Shown here one piece after another: positions 1-12,295 of a DNA stretch of 64,000 nucleotides. Origin of the DNA: Cryptomeria japonica (Eukaryota; Streptophyta; Pinopsida; Cupressales; Cupressaceae); assembly GCF_030272615.1 (NCBI RefSeq), contig NC_081412.1, positions 105,842,296-105,906,295 of the forward strand. The letters run 5' to 3'. Position 1 is the first letter of the stretch. Every line of letters begins with the position of its first letter. Under the pieces are notes generated by a model. That model searched no databases, was not told the origin of the DNA, and saw nothing but the letters and a program-made list of their open reading frames with translations. A program made the position numbers and the translations under genes.

Positions 1-118
1 GCATTGTGGTCCAAACAAGGGAGTTTGCATGAAGTTTTATGAGAAAGTTGATAAATTGATTATGTGAAGCCAAGTATTAATGAAATATTATTAATATTCT
101 TATAGTCCCTTTGACAAT

Positions 119-700
119 GTGAGAACATGCAATCGAGCACATATACACTCTATAGCACAATCAGACATAGTTACAAGACATAATGCTATTGTGGGTCTAC
201 ACCATGCATGTACTATGTTGATAAATTATGCGATGCTCATGGCATTGATGGAGCAATGGGACACAAACACCTCTATCTTCCATCTTCCAATAGGACAGAG
301 ATAGTCAATCTAGAGGATATGTATCACATTCTGCATCTACTAGTGCAAATAAATGTTGTGATTTAGAGAGAGACATGTTCTCTTCCTATTATTGTGGATG
401 ATCAGATATATTACATAGTATGTGCCACACCCAAAGACTCTAGGTGTTGCATCGTCATAAGCTATTGGTTACAAATAATCGTTGATATTCCTAACCTATA
501 AAGGATACTCATTTATATAGTTGATTTAGTTGTATCATCTGGTGGATGAGGTACACACCTAGTAAAAGACCTTCATATTATATGAGTGATGGATGAGTGC
601 ATGATTGTTTATGCATGGGGACAAAACATGTTAGTGCATCTCTATTATGATCTTAGGAGGTACATACATTATTAGTCATATAGCCTAATGACCTACACAT
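119..700 (+). pseudogene. Plant mobile domain (PMD / MAIN-like) gene remnant
   Basis: Three collinear blocks match the plant mobile domain family (PF10536; MAIN-like and 'phosphatase 7 long form' proteins). The block ending near 300 reads ALMEQWDTNTSIFHLPIG, the family's 'L-ER-W-T-FHLP-GE' motif. A +1 frame change near 300 gives EIVNLEDMYHILHLLVQ, matching 'T-TLEDVY-ILGLP'. At 610-672 YAWGQNMLVHLYYDLRRY matches the downstream 'YSWG-A-LA-LYR-L' block. Frames change and stops intervene, so the gene is dead. PMD proteins occur as cellular silencing factors and as captured domains in plant transposons; which source applies cannot be told here. The beginning may lie left of the window. Confidence 0.62.
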
Positions 701-950
701 TACTCTAGGTGTGTGTATTTAACCACATTAGATGCACGAGGCCAATAGTTTCTTAATTGAGATTGTATGGGTGTACCCATGAGAATTTACTTATCCACTT
801 TGGAGACTGTGATAGAGAGGAGACTTGTTGTATTGAAAGTGATGTTAGGTATATTAGAGTTTACAGAAATAATATGTAGGTCATATATGCCTTTGAGGAT
901 ATGGTTGAAACATCCAAAGAAGATGGTGAGGATGTAGTGGGATTGACTTC

Positions 951-3139
951 TTGTAACCAACTCTTTTTTACTATGTAAAAAGTAACTAGATTTAACCAAA
1001 TAACTAGAAATTCTATGATATGTTTCAATATGATTCTAACATGTTTATTTCTCATAATAACTTTATATATTCTATCATGGTGTGATTTGCAATTAGGGTC
1101 ACACCAAGTAGGTTAAGACCACCAATTAGCCAAATTAACAAAAACATTAAAAGGAAGATGAACTCTCAATAGATCCAACCTCAATTCTATTAGGAAGAGA
1201 GTTGAATGTTGATTGAGGTCCTATTTCCCCTTTTGTTTGAGTTGAAATTGTGTAACTTGAATTAGGTTTGAAAATTGTGAATATTAAATCTATTCAAATA
1301 AAATGATGAAAACACGGTGTTGTAGAAACCAAACGGAGCCACAAACAAAGATTCTAAGCAGTAAAAGAGGATCAGAGTCTATACCTAAAAGTTTGGGAAA
1401 ATTTGTCAAGACCAAGATGCAGCACCATGGTCCTAGGACCAAGAGGCAACACCATTTTCCTCAGTGGGTGTCATGATCCCTCTATAGCACCATCATCCTG
1501 AGGTGTTTACAGAATCTCTGCAAAAGGCAATTCACTTTGTCTCGGTCGCCTTTGTCCTTTCCCCCCAATATGGCTCTCGAATTTGCAACTTACACACCAA
1601 AAGAAGGGAAATTGTGTTATGGGTGGCTATATAAGTTTTTTCCCCAGTAAAACCCCTTGTTTTGGTGATTTACAACTCCACAAATAGCCAATAATGTATT
1701 GAAAATGTGTGTGCAAGATCCTAGATGAACTAGAAAGTAAATCTAGAGTTCTACCCTACAATTTGGAGAGTAAACCCTAAATGGGTGTAAATGTAAATGC
1801 TTCAAATCACAAATGCTATAATGGATCTAAAGAATGAATGTAAATCTGAAAATGAATGTTATGAAGCACATAGAAAGACATGAAAAGAACATGAAACCAT
1901 ACCAAACCCTAAGGGACAGGTACAAGCCAATCAACAGTCGGTGATCTCCTATTATTCTTCAATATCTTCAAGGATCCTATTGATGATCAAAATAATTAAT
2001 GTAGACTTGATAGATGCTTGATTTATTTATTGAAGACTTCAAATAACCTGGACTTTCACTTCATAAGAGGCTCCTTCAATTTCTTGTAGATGAATCCTTC
2101 AAATGAGGAAAGGAAAGGCTATATGTATGAAACCCTAACATTGTTTTTTATCATAGGCCAACCTAGAAATGATATTTTTTTCTCAATTTCTTGGATTCAA
2201 ACATTAAAATATTGCCAAAATATGCTCCTGAAATCCAGGGAGAAAAAATTGGTACCAAGAGACTGCATCTTGATCAGACCAACTTTTTTCCAAATTTTCA
2301 AGGAAGCAAGATATTGCAATTCTAAAGTCAATTCCACGAGTATGTGAAAATTCAAGGTGTCTAGATAAATAGGACAAAAATTAGGGATTTTGATGAATTA
2401 ATTAAATGGAAGAATAAAATAAAAAGGGGCACACTTAGGTTAAAGGGCCCAATTTTATGATGTGGAAAGTGATGAAAGAAGACTTTACATTAAATTAAAT
2501 TAATTAATTAAAATCTTAAAGGGAATTTAAAATGCAAGATGCAAACACAAAAAGGCGGGTCCTAACCTAAGAATGAATTTGTAATTCCTAATTAAGGGAG
2601 TACAATTTATGATGCTACATTTATCCCCCACTTTAGCAGTCATATGACACTACGTGCATATACAAGATAAAGTACAAAAAAGTAAACATTTAATGAAAAA
2701 GGATATATCCATAAGATTTTAGACGAAACCCCCAGCGATATCTGCAGTACAATGTTAGGAACTGCACCCTACAATACCTAAATGCATACTAGGGAAGTGA
2801 TGAAATTAGTTGCTATCTATATGCCCCCCTTGTTTCGGCATGCTAATTAGTGAGGTGAAACATGGTATCATGTGTAGCACATTGAATTGTGAGGAAAAAT
2901 TAATGACAACTGCTCACAACCAGGTTTGATACAAGATCAAAACCAATGGAGAATCATTTGGTAAGAAAGAGAACTAAATCACAATTCCAACACAACCAAA
3001 AGTGTGAGGATTGGAGCTCTCTAACATAAGATGAAATATTAAGTGGAAAAATGCAAAATTGGGCTTTGGAAAATAATTACCTTTTTAAAAAAAATAGGGA
3101 TCTTTCTTATAAATAAAAGAAGGAAGAGATCCTTATCCA
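951..3139. other. Unassigned AT-rich intergenic sequence
   Basis: No reading frame longer than about 85 codons and no recognisable domain on either strand. The short frame at 2090-2347 has no motif and is probably chance. The sequence is AT-rich with homopolymer runs and no terminal repeats that I could pair. It is the target in which Copia W landed at 3140-3144. Confidence 0.5.
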
Positions 3140-3144
3140 AAGAC

Positions 3145-4365
3145 TATTAGACAGTTCAAATAACCCAAAGACAACTGAGAGGGGGGGGAGTGAATCAGTT
3201 TTCATAGATTACCAGAACTATTAGCAATTTAAAACTTTAATACCGGAAACCAAAATATTAATATCCAAATATCAGTTAAACTAATTAAGAATAAACAATA
3301 ATCACAGAATAAAAACCATCCACATGACACCAAGATTTATACATGGAAAACCCGGTAAAGGGGAAAACCATGGTGGGAAGCCTACCCACAGTCACATAAT
3401 ACTTCCACAGTAGGTATGTGAATTAAAATTGAGGGGCCTGCACTTGCAGGAAGGCCAACAGCCTAGAGCTCACTACTCATCACAAAAGGAGCCTCATTAA
3501 CTACATAGAAATCCAGACTATAATCCAGAAGTGTTGAACTATAAAAGATAGCATCTCCTATGCCTAAGTACAGTTCCGATTAAGCTCAATACTAGAGGAG
3601 TGAATCCTCTTACATAAACCCAACTCAATCTCCAATGATCAACCAAATCCTCTGCCTAAATGATATTACATTATTTGCACATTACATTCCTTGACCATGA
3701 CCTCTTAACATAAGCATGATGATCTGCAATGAGATCTTACATCTATATATACAAACCCTCAACCATAAACAATTAGGTCGGCCACCAGATAATAAACCAA
3801 TTACATAATTACAAACCATGTCGGCCTTAAACCAAACAAATAATATCCAACACATAAGACATCCCAAAAACACATCAAGAGGTCCAATCCACACATTACA
3901 GTAAAGTCGGTCCATAACCTAGATCAACCAAGACCCAGTATAGGTCCACACGCTACAAAAATGATCTCCATCCACCAAGTCTCGAACATGATCACCAACA
4001 ACATCTTGAAACTCAACCAGAAGATGCACCAACACCACTTATGCAATTCATCAAATATCTTCATCAAAAGCTCTGTCGGTGAAACCCTCGCCAGAATCAG
4101 AAACTAAGCTTCTAAGCAAGCAGAATAGCATCCAATCACCAGACCAAAACCAACAAACCGAATATGAGCATGAGTATCATGAACAAGCCAAATCCATCAC
4201 CAAACTATATCAGAGCCTATCGGATCATGTTGGATCCAAAACAACCAAAATCCACTCAACCTACCGGGACTAGAAGGGTGTCGGTAAAGCATCCAAATAG
4301 ATAGTGTTGGCATCAATGACAAAACATCAATGCAACACATAATCAATTCCACCAAATGGCCAACA
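3145..4365 (-). repeat. 3' LTR of Copia W
   Basis: Read on the minus strand it starts TGTTGGCCATTTGG and ends TGTCTAATA (the terminal CA has decayed to TA). It matches 61577-62796 along its full length. On the plus strand it contains the G-run followed by GTGAATCAG near 3181-3199 and the GGAAAACCCGGTAAAGG block near 3356, both shared with the other Copia LTRs here. Length is about 1.22 kb. Confidence 0.92.
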
Positions 4366-4379
4366 ATCTCCCCCTTTGG
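4366..4379 (-). other. Polypurine tract of Copia W
   Basis: The minus-strand sequence CCAAAGGGGGAGAT lies directly before the TGTTGG start of the 3' LTR. This is the standard plus-strand priming site of plant Copia elements of this type. Confidence 0.85.
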
Positions 4380-4472
4380 CATTGATGACAACACTAGATG
4401 TGAAAAACATCTAAGTACCAAGAAATGCCAAACAAGTCTCCCCCAATGGAAGACAGCCAACAATCTCCCACA

Positions 4473-5527
4473 TGTTGGTATTATGGATGACTTTGTCATG
4501 TGTTGCATTGGTTTTGTCATTTATGTCAACACTTGTCTTCTTAGAGGTTTACATTATGTTCATTGGTATGGTTAGTGGTTTATGCATAGTCACCGGTATG
4601 TGTTCACTAGTAGGTTAAATTGTTCACCGGTAGCGATGATGACTTGTTATCATCTAGAGATCATTTGGTTATGTCGAAGACATGGATTGGAAGTTTGGTT
4701 TTGGTGTTTTGCTTATTGGTCTAATCGGGTTGACAGATTTGCCTTTACCGATAGATAAGTCTAGGTTATGGACCGGTACTCCGGATCAACATGCCACATT
4801 ATGGAGATTGTTTATTGATTGAATATTATGGTAAATGTATTGAGCCGACATGTTGTATCGCATCAAGAAATTTGTAATTGATTTAAATGTAATATCTTTA
4901 GTGATCTGACCTATTCATTTGGTCTTAGGTTTTGTAAAAATGATTGTAAGATCTTATTGAAGATAGGGTGATATGGTTATGGTATGAGTGTATTCGAATA
5001 TTGAAGAGCGAAAATAAGCAAATCCTTGTGCGAATCATGCAGACATTATTCAAAGGTTGAATGAAGGTTATGAAGGTGTTTTGACACTCATATTCAGAGC
5101 TTAACTGGTATTGTATCCAGCATTGGAGATGCTTATCATTGGATTTAACCATCCAATTGTGTAGTCAATGTGACTCCTAATTTGTGATTGAGCAGTGAGC
5201 TCTAGGCAGTTGGTCTTTTTGCATGTGCAGACCCCATTTGTATACACATACTATTTGCAGTATTATCATCTGATTGTGGGTAAGGTTTCCCACCGTGGTT
5301 TTTCCCTTACCGGGTTTCCACATCAAAATCTTTGTGTTATGTGTTGTGGATGTTGTTTCTCTTTCTATTTTATGCATTAAGTTAAACCAGTACTACTATA
5401 TCTGTTAATCTATTTTACCGGCATTAAGTTTAATTGGAATAACTTAAATTTGGATTATAGTTTATTAACAACTGCTTAACAATTGATTCACCCCCCCCCT
5501 CTAAGTTTTCCTTCTTGGGACGTAACA
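4473..5527 (+). repeat. 5' LTR of Copia X
   Basis: TG...CA ends, about 1.06 kb. It aligns with 56225-57316 and with the dispersed S1 LTR. It has the block GGTTTTTCCCTTACCGGGTTTCCAC at about 5299-5321 and a C9-10 run after GATTCA near 5490, some 35 nt before the LTR end. Confidence 0.93.
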
Positions 5528-5542
5528 ACTAGTATAATAGCT
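5528..5542 (+). other. Primer binding site of Copia X (decayed)
   Basis: ACTAGTATAATAGCT directly follows the LTR. It lines up with the iMet-type site TTGGTATCCAAGCTT of the related element W, with several substitutions. Downstream leader sequence (GTCCTCT...GGAGATCCTATGGC) also matches W's leader. Confidence 0.6.
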
Positions 5543-5584
5543 AAGTCCTCTATTTACGGAAGTCTAACAACTTAAGGAGATCCT

Positions 5585-5778
5585 ATGGCAGCAAATATTT
5601 TAGGAAGGACAGTCTGAAGCTTGATGGAACTAAAAATGGCATATGGAAGATAAGAATGGAAACACATTTGAACTGCATTGGAAGATATATATATATATAT
5701 ATATGGGATGTTACAAAGAATGGCTATGTTGCTCCTGTTCTAAATCAACCTCATCCACCAACATTGGCTAAGGATATG
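5585..5778 (+). pseudogene. gag: Copia X gag, first (truncated) copy of the N-terminus
   Basis: Starts MAANIFRKDSLKLDGTKNG and ends at ...PPTLAKDM, where the frame runs into non-gag sequence. It is nearly identical to the second gag start at 7293, except for a TA-microsatellite expansion at about 5687-5704 that adds four codons (RYIYIYIWD against RDIWD). Copia Gag is the particle protein; only about 64 codons remain. The break at 5779 leads to a short PPT-bearing segment and then LTR Y, so this copy cannot make a particle protein. Confidence 0.8.
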
Positions 5779-7279
5779 TGTTAGCATTTTCACAAAGGGA
5801 GATTGTTAGCATCTCAGTAAGTTTGTTGGTATGAGGATATTGAGAAAGTTGTTGGAGATTGTTGATATAATTGAGAAATGATGATTACTATCTTAATAAT
5901 ATTATTTTGTCATTGATGTCAAGCAATTGATTTTCTTACTCAGTATGATGTTGCCATTTCTTAATGAGTATGTTTTATAAGTCTAAAGATGTCGGTAAGA
6001 GACACAAAATGAATGTGAAAATAAAAGGGGAATAATAAGTTATTCAATGGGAAACTATTACCGAGTTAGACAGTGATGAGATTATGTTGTTTTGATTGTT
6101 TTGATATCCTATATATGAGTATTCAAAGATTGAACAAGAAGGAGAAAATATTTCAAGCTATAGAATTAGTTAAGGCTTGATACTGTTCTATGTTACCAAG
6201 CAAGATGCTATTCGGTAAACCCTAAGGTTATCACTATCAATTAAAGAAGGTAGAATATCTACCGAGTGAGGTTCAGTATTTACTGAGTAACAACCGAGTA
6301 ATAACATAATGCATTGGATGGATAAATACATTATTAAATGTAGAATACCAATGAATTGGACTTGATCAAATGATTGGTATGTCGTGCATGAAGTTTGTTG
6401 AGGATCTACGACATCAAAAATACAAGAGATAAATCTACAACGTAGATTGAATGGTCATAACCTAGCACAAGTTCCAAGGTGAGGTAAAACATTTTCAGGT
6501 CAAAGGATACAATGAACATAGTCACGTTTGAAGATCTGATGGCTAAGATTGATCATGACAAATGTGATCAAGGAGATTAAGTGGTTAGGTATTGTTCATA
6601 AATAAGAAACTATTGATGAGCAATACATGTGGGCAAAATAGAATAACAGTGACACTACAGTAGAGATCACCGAGCACAAATGATTGAACATTTGATTGAA
6701 GAACAGATTGAGAAGCCCAGGAAGAAGCAAGATAAGTCTTATGACAAGATCATTTTGAGCATATAGAATCTGCTTTAGCATTTCAGATGTGAAGTTGCAG
6801 ATATATTTTATTACTGTTATTTATTTTGTAAGTGACAAGAAATCTCTTAACCGAGTGGATTTAACAGTCTTATTTGTAAACCCTCTAGCAAGGTAACATT
6901 CTAAATGAGTGTTTGAAATCCTTTGACAAGGTCACTTCTAACAAAGTGCAAGACTCTAACAAGTCTGAGGGAAATCCCTTAACTGGGTCACATCTAGCAA
7001 TGTGTTTTTGTAATCTATAATTGGATTGGCTTTTAACCGAGCATACTCTAGAAGGGTATATTTCTTAGTGGGTCTGAAATCCCACAGTGGTTTTTCCCTA
7101 TTTGGGTTTCCATGTTAAATCTGGTGTTAAATGTGTTATGATGTTTTAAGTGTATCTGTTTATGAGTATTGAATGATTTACAGTCATAGTTGTATATCAG
7201 TAAAGGCTACCGAGGTTGAATGTGGTGAATATATTGTATTGTGAGTTTTTATGATTCACCCCCCCCATCTCATCTTAAC
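5779..7279 (+). mobile_element. Internal LTR of family Y with preceding polypurine tract (chimeric junction)
   Basis: The LTR runs from TGTTAGCATCTCAG at 5804 to about 7279. It aligns with solo LTR S2 (31665-33192) and with the reversed copy at 21395-22851. Just upstream is CAAAGGGAGAT (5793-5803), the position and form of a polypurine tract, so this looks like a 3' LTR. Yet it is followed at 7280 by a second gag leader and start codon, with no primer site and no target duplication. That argues against a simple solo-LTR insertion and for recombination or template switching between related elements. Confidence 0.75.
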
Positions 7280-7292
7280 TTAAGGAGATCCT

Positions 7293-7564
7293 ATGGCAGA
7301 AAATATTTTCAAGAAGGACAGTCTGAAGCTTGATGGAACTAAAAATGGCATATGGAAGATCAGAATGGAAACACGTTTGAACTGCATTGGGAGAGATATA
7401 TGGGATGTTACAAAGAATGGCTATGTTGCTCTTGTTCTGAATCAACCTCATCCACCAACATTGGCTAAGGACATGGACAATGATTGCAAAGCAAGAGAAG
7501 CACTTCTGAGCACATTATCAGATCAGCAAATCATAGGATTATCAGACCGATCTATTGCTAAAGT
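7293..7564 (+). pseudogene. gag: Copia X gag, second N-terminus
   Basis: Starts at ATG 7293 (MAENIFKKDSLKLDG...) after the leader AAGGAGATCCTATGG. It encodes the Copia Gag N-terminal region, including NGIWKIRMETRLNCIGRDIWD and DNDCKAREALLSTLSDQQI. The frame ends where solo LTR S1 enters after SDRSIAK. The continuation SILDKLETLNEGD resumes at 30185, so the gag is interrupted by 22.6 kb rather than truncated. Confidence 0.85.
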
Positions 7565-10500
7565 TGTTGGTATTATGGATGTGTTGCATTGGTTTTGTCA
7601 TTGATGTCAACACTTATCCTTCTGGAGATGTACATTGTTGATTTGGCACTATGGTTATATTGGTTTACTATTGAACCGGCACATTGTGTTCACTGGCAAG
7701 GTTAGTGACTTATACATAGTCACCAACATATGCTCACTGGCAGGTTATATGGTTCATCAGCATAGATGATGACTTGTTATCATCTGGAGATCACTTGATT
7801 ATGTCAAAGACATGGTTTGGATACTTGGTTTTGGTGTTTTGGTTATTGGTCTAATCGGGTTGACATATTTTTTGTTACCTACATATTGGTCTAGGTTATG
7901 GACTGGTATATGTTATCTATTTCAAATCAGCACGACACATTATGGAGATGATTTATTGATTGGATATTATTGTAAATGTATTGAGTCGACATGTTTTAAC
8001 GCATCAAGACTTATTTGTAATTGATTTAATTGTAATATTCTTAGCAAGCCGACCTACACATTTGGTCTTAGGTTTTGTATATATGTAAGATCTCATTTAT
8101 GAGATAAATATATGGTTATGGTATGGTATTGTAATATGGTATGTGCGAATATTGAATATCATATGAGCAGACCATAGAGAAGGTTCAAGGAAAGTTTTAA
8201 GGTGTTTATCAGTGTGAGGCCCTACCCTGACTCATCCTAGCATTTCAATATTTTTCATGTTGAGACTATTATGGGTGCTTTATTTTTATTCATTATGGAT
8301 TTGGAACTTATACGATTTCATGATTTGCATAACATTGATATATATTGATGCTTCATTTCTATGCATTATAGATAAAGAACTCTATATGATTCTAGAATAG
8401 GATTACTTTGTGATGATGTATGTCATTATTGGAATTGTAGGACTTTACTATGATGATAGAAATAGGATGCATGTTTATGTATGGATCAAAATTATGAGGA
8501 TTATGATAATTGCTTATGTGGATTTATTTTCATACAAGATATATTGATTTTGTTTAAGATCAATTGTATGCAGAGTGTTTGACGTCTATTCTTATTCATG
8601 TGTTTAAATATTATATGAGGTTATTTGGAAATACTAATGTGTAATTGAGATGTGCAGGAAAATTATCCATGTGACCATGGAAATATTATGGAGAACCAAA
8701 CCGAGACCTATGTACATTCGTAAAGTCAAGGGTTGTCTATTTGGAAAGACAACACCCCGTATGTATCGTATTTTATTTGTAATAGTGAATGATGCATATG
8801 TGTTAAATTTTATTATTGATTTATTTAAATCCAACAAGAAACAATTTCCATGTGTAATTTTGTAATGTATTTTATTGTGTAACTTGACACATGTATTGAT
8901 TATGTCTTGAATTTTGACTTGTCTCTTGAAGGGAGTTGTTTAACTATAGCTTTTTCAAACATTTGAATGTGGTTCTAAAATTTCCTTGGGCAGAGAGTCT
9001 TTAGAGTGGTCAACTCAAGTTTGACCCAAAAATAAACTTCAGATGGGTTTATAAGGGGTCAAATGAACTCCTTGGGGTAGTTTAAAGGTGTTTCCTAAAG
9101 CCCATAAGGTATACCTATGAGTTAGGAGTGTTTTTAGGCATGTTTCTACTCCCATGTGACTGTTTAGTCATCCCAAAAAGTGGATTTTCTAAGATGTGCG
9201 AAAATTCAAAATTAGAAGGTGCCATTTAGGTTAGATAACCTTCCCTTTTGATGAGAGATCCTTTTTTGATCTTTTTTCTTACTTTTTCTTTTTTCAATTT
9301 TAGAAACCTGTGAGAACTCTCACTGAGGTCTTCTTAGGCAAGAATGAGAGATTTTTTAGGTAATCACCCACTCGCCATTTTTGGAGACTAGGCATTTTGA
9401 AAAGTTTGGTTTTTGGATTCAAAATTTTGGCTAAGTGTGGAAGGAAGATTTGTGGATTTGGGCTACTCATCCTCAAACTAGTTCTAGTATACCATTGGGC
9501 AGGTTGAAGGTTGGTTTATCTTCTCCTTGTGTTTCTTCCATGTTGCATATTTATGTTGGAAAGTTAGTTTATATGTAAAAATGGTTTTCTTGTATTTTCT
9601 CTTGTGAAAATTACTTTGTGACAGATCTTTTATTTTCTTGTATGCATTTTTGTGTTTGGGGAGTAACCAGGGCCTTCTACTCTTGGGAGAGTAGGATGGT
9701 CTTGCGGGTGGTAGAAGTTTGACAACCCTCAAGTGAGAGACTCTCTTTATGAGAGCGAACTCAAGGGGTGTATTTGTGACCCTTGCTGCATGCCCTGGTT
9801 TGTGCATTTGGGGGTCATAAGGGGAGAAAGTATGGCATGAATGCCTTGGGGGGGCATAAGGAATGTGGGGTTTGTGATTTTATGAAGTAACTTTGTTTTC
9901 CATGAGGTGGCATTATGTTCTACCATTCTTGCAGTCTCCTCAAGGTACTTGGTCCACTACCACCCATGTAAAATCATCACCTATTGTGATGAAGTGTAGC
10001 CTTGGTTGGGAAAGTGTTTGCTATATGTTTTTCCCTTGCTTGTTGTGTTTGCATGTCTGTAACCTGTCTAGGGCTTGGTTCTCCAAGCTCGGGGGTGGCT
10101 TCTAGTAAGCCTAGGTTGGGAGGTGAGAACTCCATGGTCATAGCCTATGATTTATTTGCAGGTTGTTTGGAAGAAAATAAAAGGACAAGTAGGAGTTGTT
10201 GGATTTATTTGTTTGCAGAAAAAGATTTGGAAATGGAATATTTAATATTTTAAGTTGCAGTAATGTAAAGGGAAACTATATGTTGTACCTACTTCGAAAG
10301 GAAATGTATCTATTATTTTTAAGGTCCTCATTTAATAGAAATGGGGAATTCATTTGTAAAGTTGACTATAGTGTCTTTTAAATATGCTTTAAAGAAATGT
10401 AATATTTTATTATGCTATACTGCAGAAAAGAAATGAGTATTTCTGGATTTAGTTCCTATAGTTCTGAAAATAATATTTGTTGTGTATATGATATTTTGAA

Positions 10501-10822
10501 AAGCAAGAAATTTATTTTATCCCTTTATGCATTTAAAAAATAAAAATTGGAAAAGAATGAAATAGATTCGCATGTATGTAGTAGGCTGGAAATAAAACAT
10601 TTAGATCTATTCATGGAAGTGCAAATATAGTTTATTTAAATCTGTCATTTTATTTATTTGCAAGTAATAAATCTAAAAATCATCATGGCTATCTCTAGGA
10701 TTTATTTCAATAATTTCTAGAGTTATATAGTTGTTGTTTAAACTTATTTAATTCTGTCAATTCTAATTATTTGCAGAAATTAAATCTAAAGATTAAATAA
10801 ACTATCTCTGATTTTTAGCAGC

Positions 10823-10826
<4 letters not shown>

Positions 10827-10917
<91 letters not shown>
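10827..10917. repeat. TA dinucleotide microsatellite in the G1 5' LTR
   Basis: About 45 uninterrupted TA units. The equivalent place in the 3' LTR has a short TA run near 19220-19246 and a longer separate TA run at about 19429-19509, so repeat lengths diverged after insertion. The apparent YIYIYI protein on the minus strand is an artefact of this repeat. Confidence 0.95.
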
Positions 10918-10919
<2 letters not shown>

Positions 10920-11141
10920 AAAGTCTTTAACTAATCTGTTAAAAATGTTTTCAAATAAAATATCAACATATATTTGCATAGAAAAGTTGCCCTCGATTTT
11001 GTATGCAACTAAAATACACACACACACATATATATATTATTATATTTTAAATAAACAAAACAAAAATATTTATTAACATAAAATAAATAAAAAATTTAAA
11101 AAGTAAATATAAAAAAAAGGGTTTTGGGGGGGGAGCCGAAC

Positions 11142-11200
11142 CCACTATGTGGACACATAGTGGGCGGCCCGTGGCCCGCCACTGTGTGGGCACACAGTGG
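11142..11200. repeat. Two 22-bp palindromic units in the G1 5' LTR
   Basis: Unit 1 (11142-11163) has arms CCACTATGTG and CACATAGTGG around GA. Unit 2 (11179-11200) has arms CCACTGTGTG and CACACAGTGG around GG. Each can fold as a 10-bp hairpin or bind a dimeric protein. They lie in a GC-rich island within an otherwise AT-rich LTR. Confidence 0.85.
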
Positions 11201-12124
11201 ACGGCGCCCGGGGAAAACCCACCGTCACCTCCTCGAAAGCCACCACTACTCCCCCATGGTCGCCACTCCTCCATGCGAGAAACCTCGGCCCTGCACAAAA
11301 CAAAGAAACAAAAAGAATAAAACCCTAGCCCGGTTAGGGTTAGGGTAGTATGAAAGAGTAAAGAAGAGATTAAAAAAAATGTAGAGGCATTTTCTTGTAT
11401 ATATATTTTAATTAGGGTTTTCATTACAAATTTGATAATAATCTATGTTTTAAAAAAAAAAGGGAATATCCTCACATATAATTATATAGGTGTTTAAATG
11501 ATTATATATATATATATAGTTTTAAATTATGGATGTATAAATTTGACTTCAAATTAATTAGTTTATTTGACATTCATATTTTATATATGTTAAATAAACA
11601 TTTCAATATGAAGTCTTAAATTTTAAATTTGATTGGAGTTAATCATTTAGGAAATTTAGTCTGTTTCTAAGTTATTTGACTATAGGGTTTTGAGATTGAA
11701 CTTTATAAGACAAATTTCATTATGAATTTAATTGACCCTTTAGTCGATATAGTTCAACCACATTTTAATTATTGTTAAAATAAATTTTAGACATTATAAA
11801 CTAAGTGCTAGGACTAAATCATTTAGTTCCTAAAAGCAATTAATGATTATTGGAGATTAATATTATCTTCGTAAATTATTTTAGAGAGTTTTGATTTAAT
11901 TAAGTATTGATGAAAATTGTTGAGGTAATAAAATAATTCTTTTAGTATTCCACAATTTAATTATAAATTATTGTCGCTTACTTGAGTTAGTGGTTAGAGT
12001 TAACTCACACATAGTTAAGACAAACTTGCTAGCGCATTTCACATTAGCAAATTTAATGTTATTAGGATGTTATTTTAAAAAAAAAATTATCCCGTTCGTG
12101 CCCAAAAGTTTGGGCATGACATTT

Positions 12125-12136
12125 TGGTATCAGAGC
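12125..12136 (+). other. Primer binding site of Gypsy G1
   Basis: TGGTATCAGAGC lies 3 nt after the LTR end and is the standard plant initiator-methionine tRNA complement. Confidence 0.93.
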
Positions 12137-12295
12137 AAGGTTTCCAACACTAGGAACCTTTCTCCATTACGTTTCGCTTTAATTATTTAATTTATTATAT
12201 TAAATTAATTTTCTATGATATTTATTTTTAATTAATTAAATATTTCTCCGAAAAAATTATCTATTTATTTCATTTTATTTTATTTTCTCATATGG

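Larger units (their letters stand above)
8213..12121 (+). repeat. 5' LTR of Gypsy G1 (3.9 kb)
   Basis: Begins TGTGAGGCCCTACCC, ends GGGCATGACA, and matches 17002-20677 from position 8576 onward. It contains a GC-rich island (about 11120-11290) with two 22-bp palindromic units, a long TA microsatellite (10827-10917), and the short GGTTAGGGTTAGGGTAG near 11332. Small frames inside it (for example 8650-8865, repeated at 17076-17291) have no known domain and are treated as non-coding LTR. Confidence 0.92.

Noticed and set aside
787-1055. Overlapping minus-strand frames near 800-1055
   Set aside because: They are short, mutually overlapping, have no motif, and lie opposite the decayed PMD region.
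5281-5321. Conserved LTR block as a cellular promoter or riboswitch
   Set aside because: It is found only within Copia LTRs here and no cellular gene follows; kept only as an LTR motif.
8650-8865. Repeated small frame (also 17076-17291) starting MCRKIIHVTMEILWRTKP
   Set aside because: Repeated because it is in both G1 LTRs. Differences include nonsynonymous changes, there is no known domain, and no reason to call it a gene.
10815-11027. Reading frame with a long YIYIYI tract
   Set aside because: It is the translation of the TA microsatellite in the G1 LTR; no protein is implied.
11332-11348. Telomere-like GGTTAGGGTTAGGGTAG
   Set aside because: Only two units, present in both G1 LTRs (again near 19838) and not plant TTTAGGG; ordinary LTR sequence.
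11047-11424. Frames on both strands through the GC-rich island of the G1 LTR (also 19512-19928)
   Set aside because: They are open because of base composition and palindromes; four or more overlapping frames on both strands argue against coding.
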